Assembly: GCA_031258335.1 (NCBI GenBank)
Contig: JAIRMY010000215.1
Location: 1-6,245, forward strand
Length of the DNA stretch: 6,245 nt
Origin: Spirochaetaceae bacterium
Lineage (GTDB): Bacteria; Spirochaetota; Spirochaetia; Treponematales; Breznakiellaceae
Reading direction: 5' to 3'
Part shown: in pieces, positions 6,233-6,245 of the stretch
How positions within the stretch are numbered: the stretch's first letter is position 1
Layout: every line of letters starts with the position of its first letter
Position numbers and translations under genes: made by a program
The notes under the pieces: model-generated
The model's input: the letters and a program-made list of their open reading frames with translations, nothing else
Databases searched by the model: none
What the model was told of the DNA's origin: nothing

Positions 6233-6245
6233 GTTGACAGAAGGA

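Larger units (their letters stand above)
6159..6245 (+). mobile_element. Putative left end of an IS21-like insertion sequence, continuing past the window
   Basis: The two direct repeats, the lack of coding after 6175, and the abrupt end of the CobN-like ORF point to an insertion-sequence end here. IS21-family elements begin with TG. TGT at 6159-6161 is one possible tip, and TGA at 6173 is another. The exact boundary and any target duplication cannot be fixed without the other end. No transposase residues are inside the window, so the family name is inference from the repeat pattern alone. Confidence 0.45.

Overview
The window looks like a bacterial chromosome segment of moderate GC. It reads left to right entirely on the + strand. 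The gene content (heptose-nucleotide enzymes, a membrane-anchored binding-protein-like gene, a CobN/ChlI-type chelatase locus) and the codon style suggest a Gram-negative-type anaerobe. A spirochaete of the Treponema type is my best guess, but nothing here (no rRNA, no marker gene) proves it.

Left block (1-4182): four genes are packed head to tail with no room for separate promoters. They are the 3' three quarters of ilvD (dihydroxy-acid dehydratase, valine/isoleucine pathway), an unrecognised 330-aa protein with one N-terminal membrane segment starting at the base after the ilvD stop, a gmhA-type sedoheptulose-7-phosphate isomerase (GTG start), and a two-domain enzyme fusing a sugar-1-phosphate nucleotidyltransferase (HddC-like) to a GmhB-like HAD phosphatase (TTG start overlapping gmhA by 8 bases). 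The last two supply three of the four activities needed to make a nucleotide-activated D-glycero-D-manno-heptose. The C1 kinase (HddA or HldE type) is not in the window.

Middle (4183-4394): a 212-base intergenic stretch with a good sigma70-like promoter (TTGACA, 18 bases, TAGAAT) pointing right. I see no convincing terminator for the left block.

Right block (4386-6175): the wreck of a CobN-type metal-chelatase locus. First comes the C-terminal half of a ChlI/ChlD-type AAA+ ATPase with no Walker motifs and an Arg-to-Cys change in its LLDRFG motif. It runs directly into a second, nearly full-length ChlI-like gene. That gene has lost its extreme N-terminus, carries a one-base deletion in an A-run that splits it, and has Tyr in place of the Walker B Asp. 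Overlapping its stop is a 105-aa ORF resembling only the N-terminus of a CobN-type large subunit. That ORF stops just before two 19-base direct repeats at the right edge, which look like the multiple terminal repeats of an IS21-type insertion sequence. The simplest reading is a chelatase operon (for cobalt or magnesium insertion into a tetrapyrrole) broken by deletion, point mutation and IS insertion. A perfect 14-bp inverted repeat near the end of the second ATPase is unexplained.
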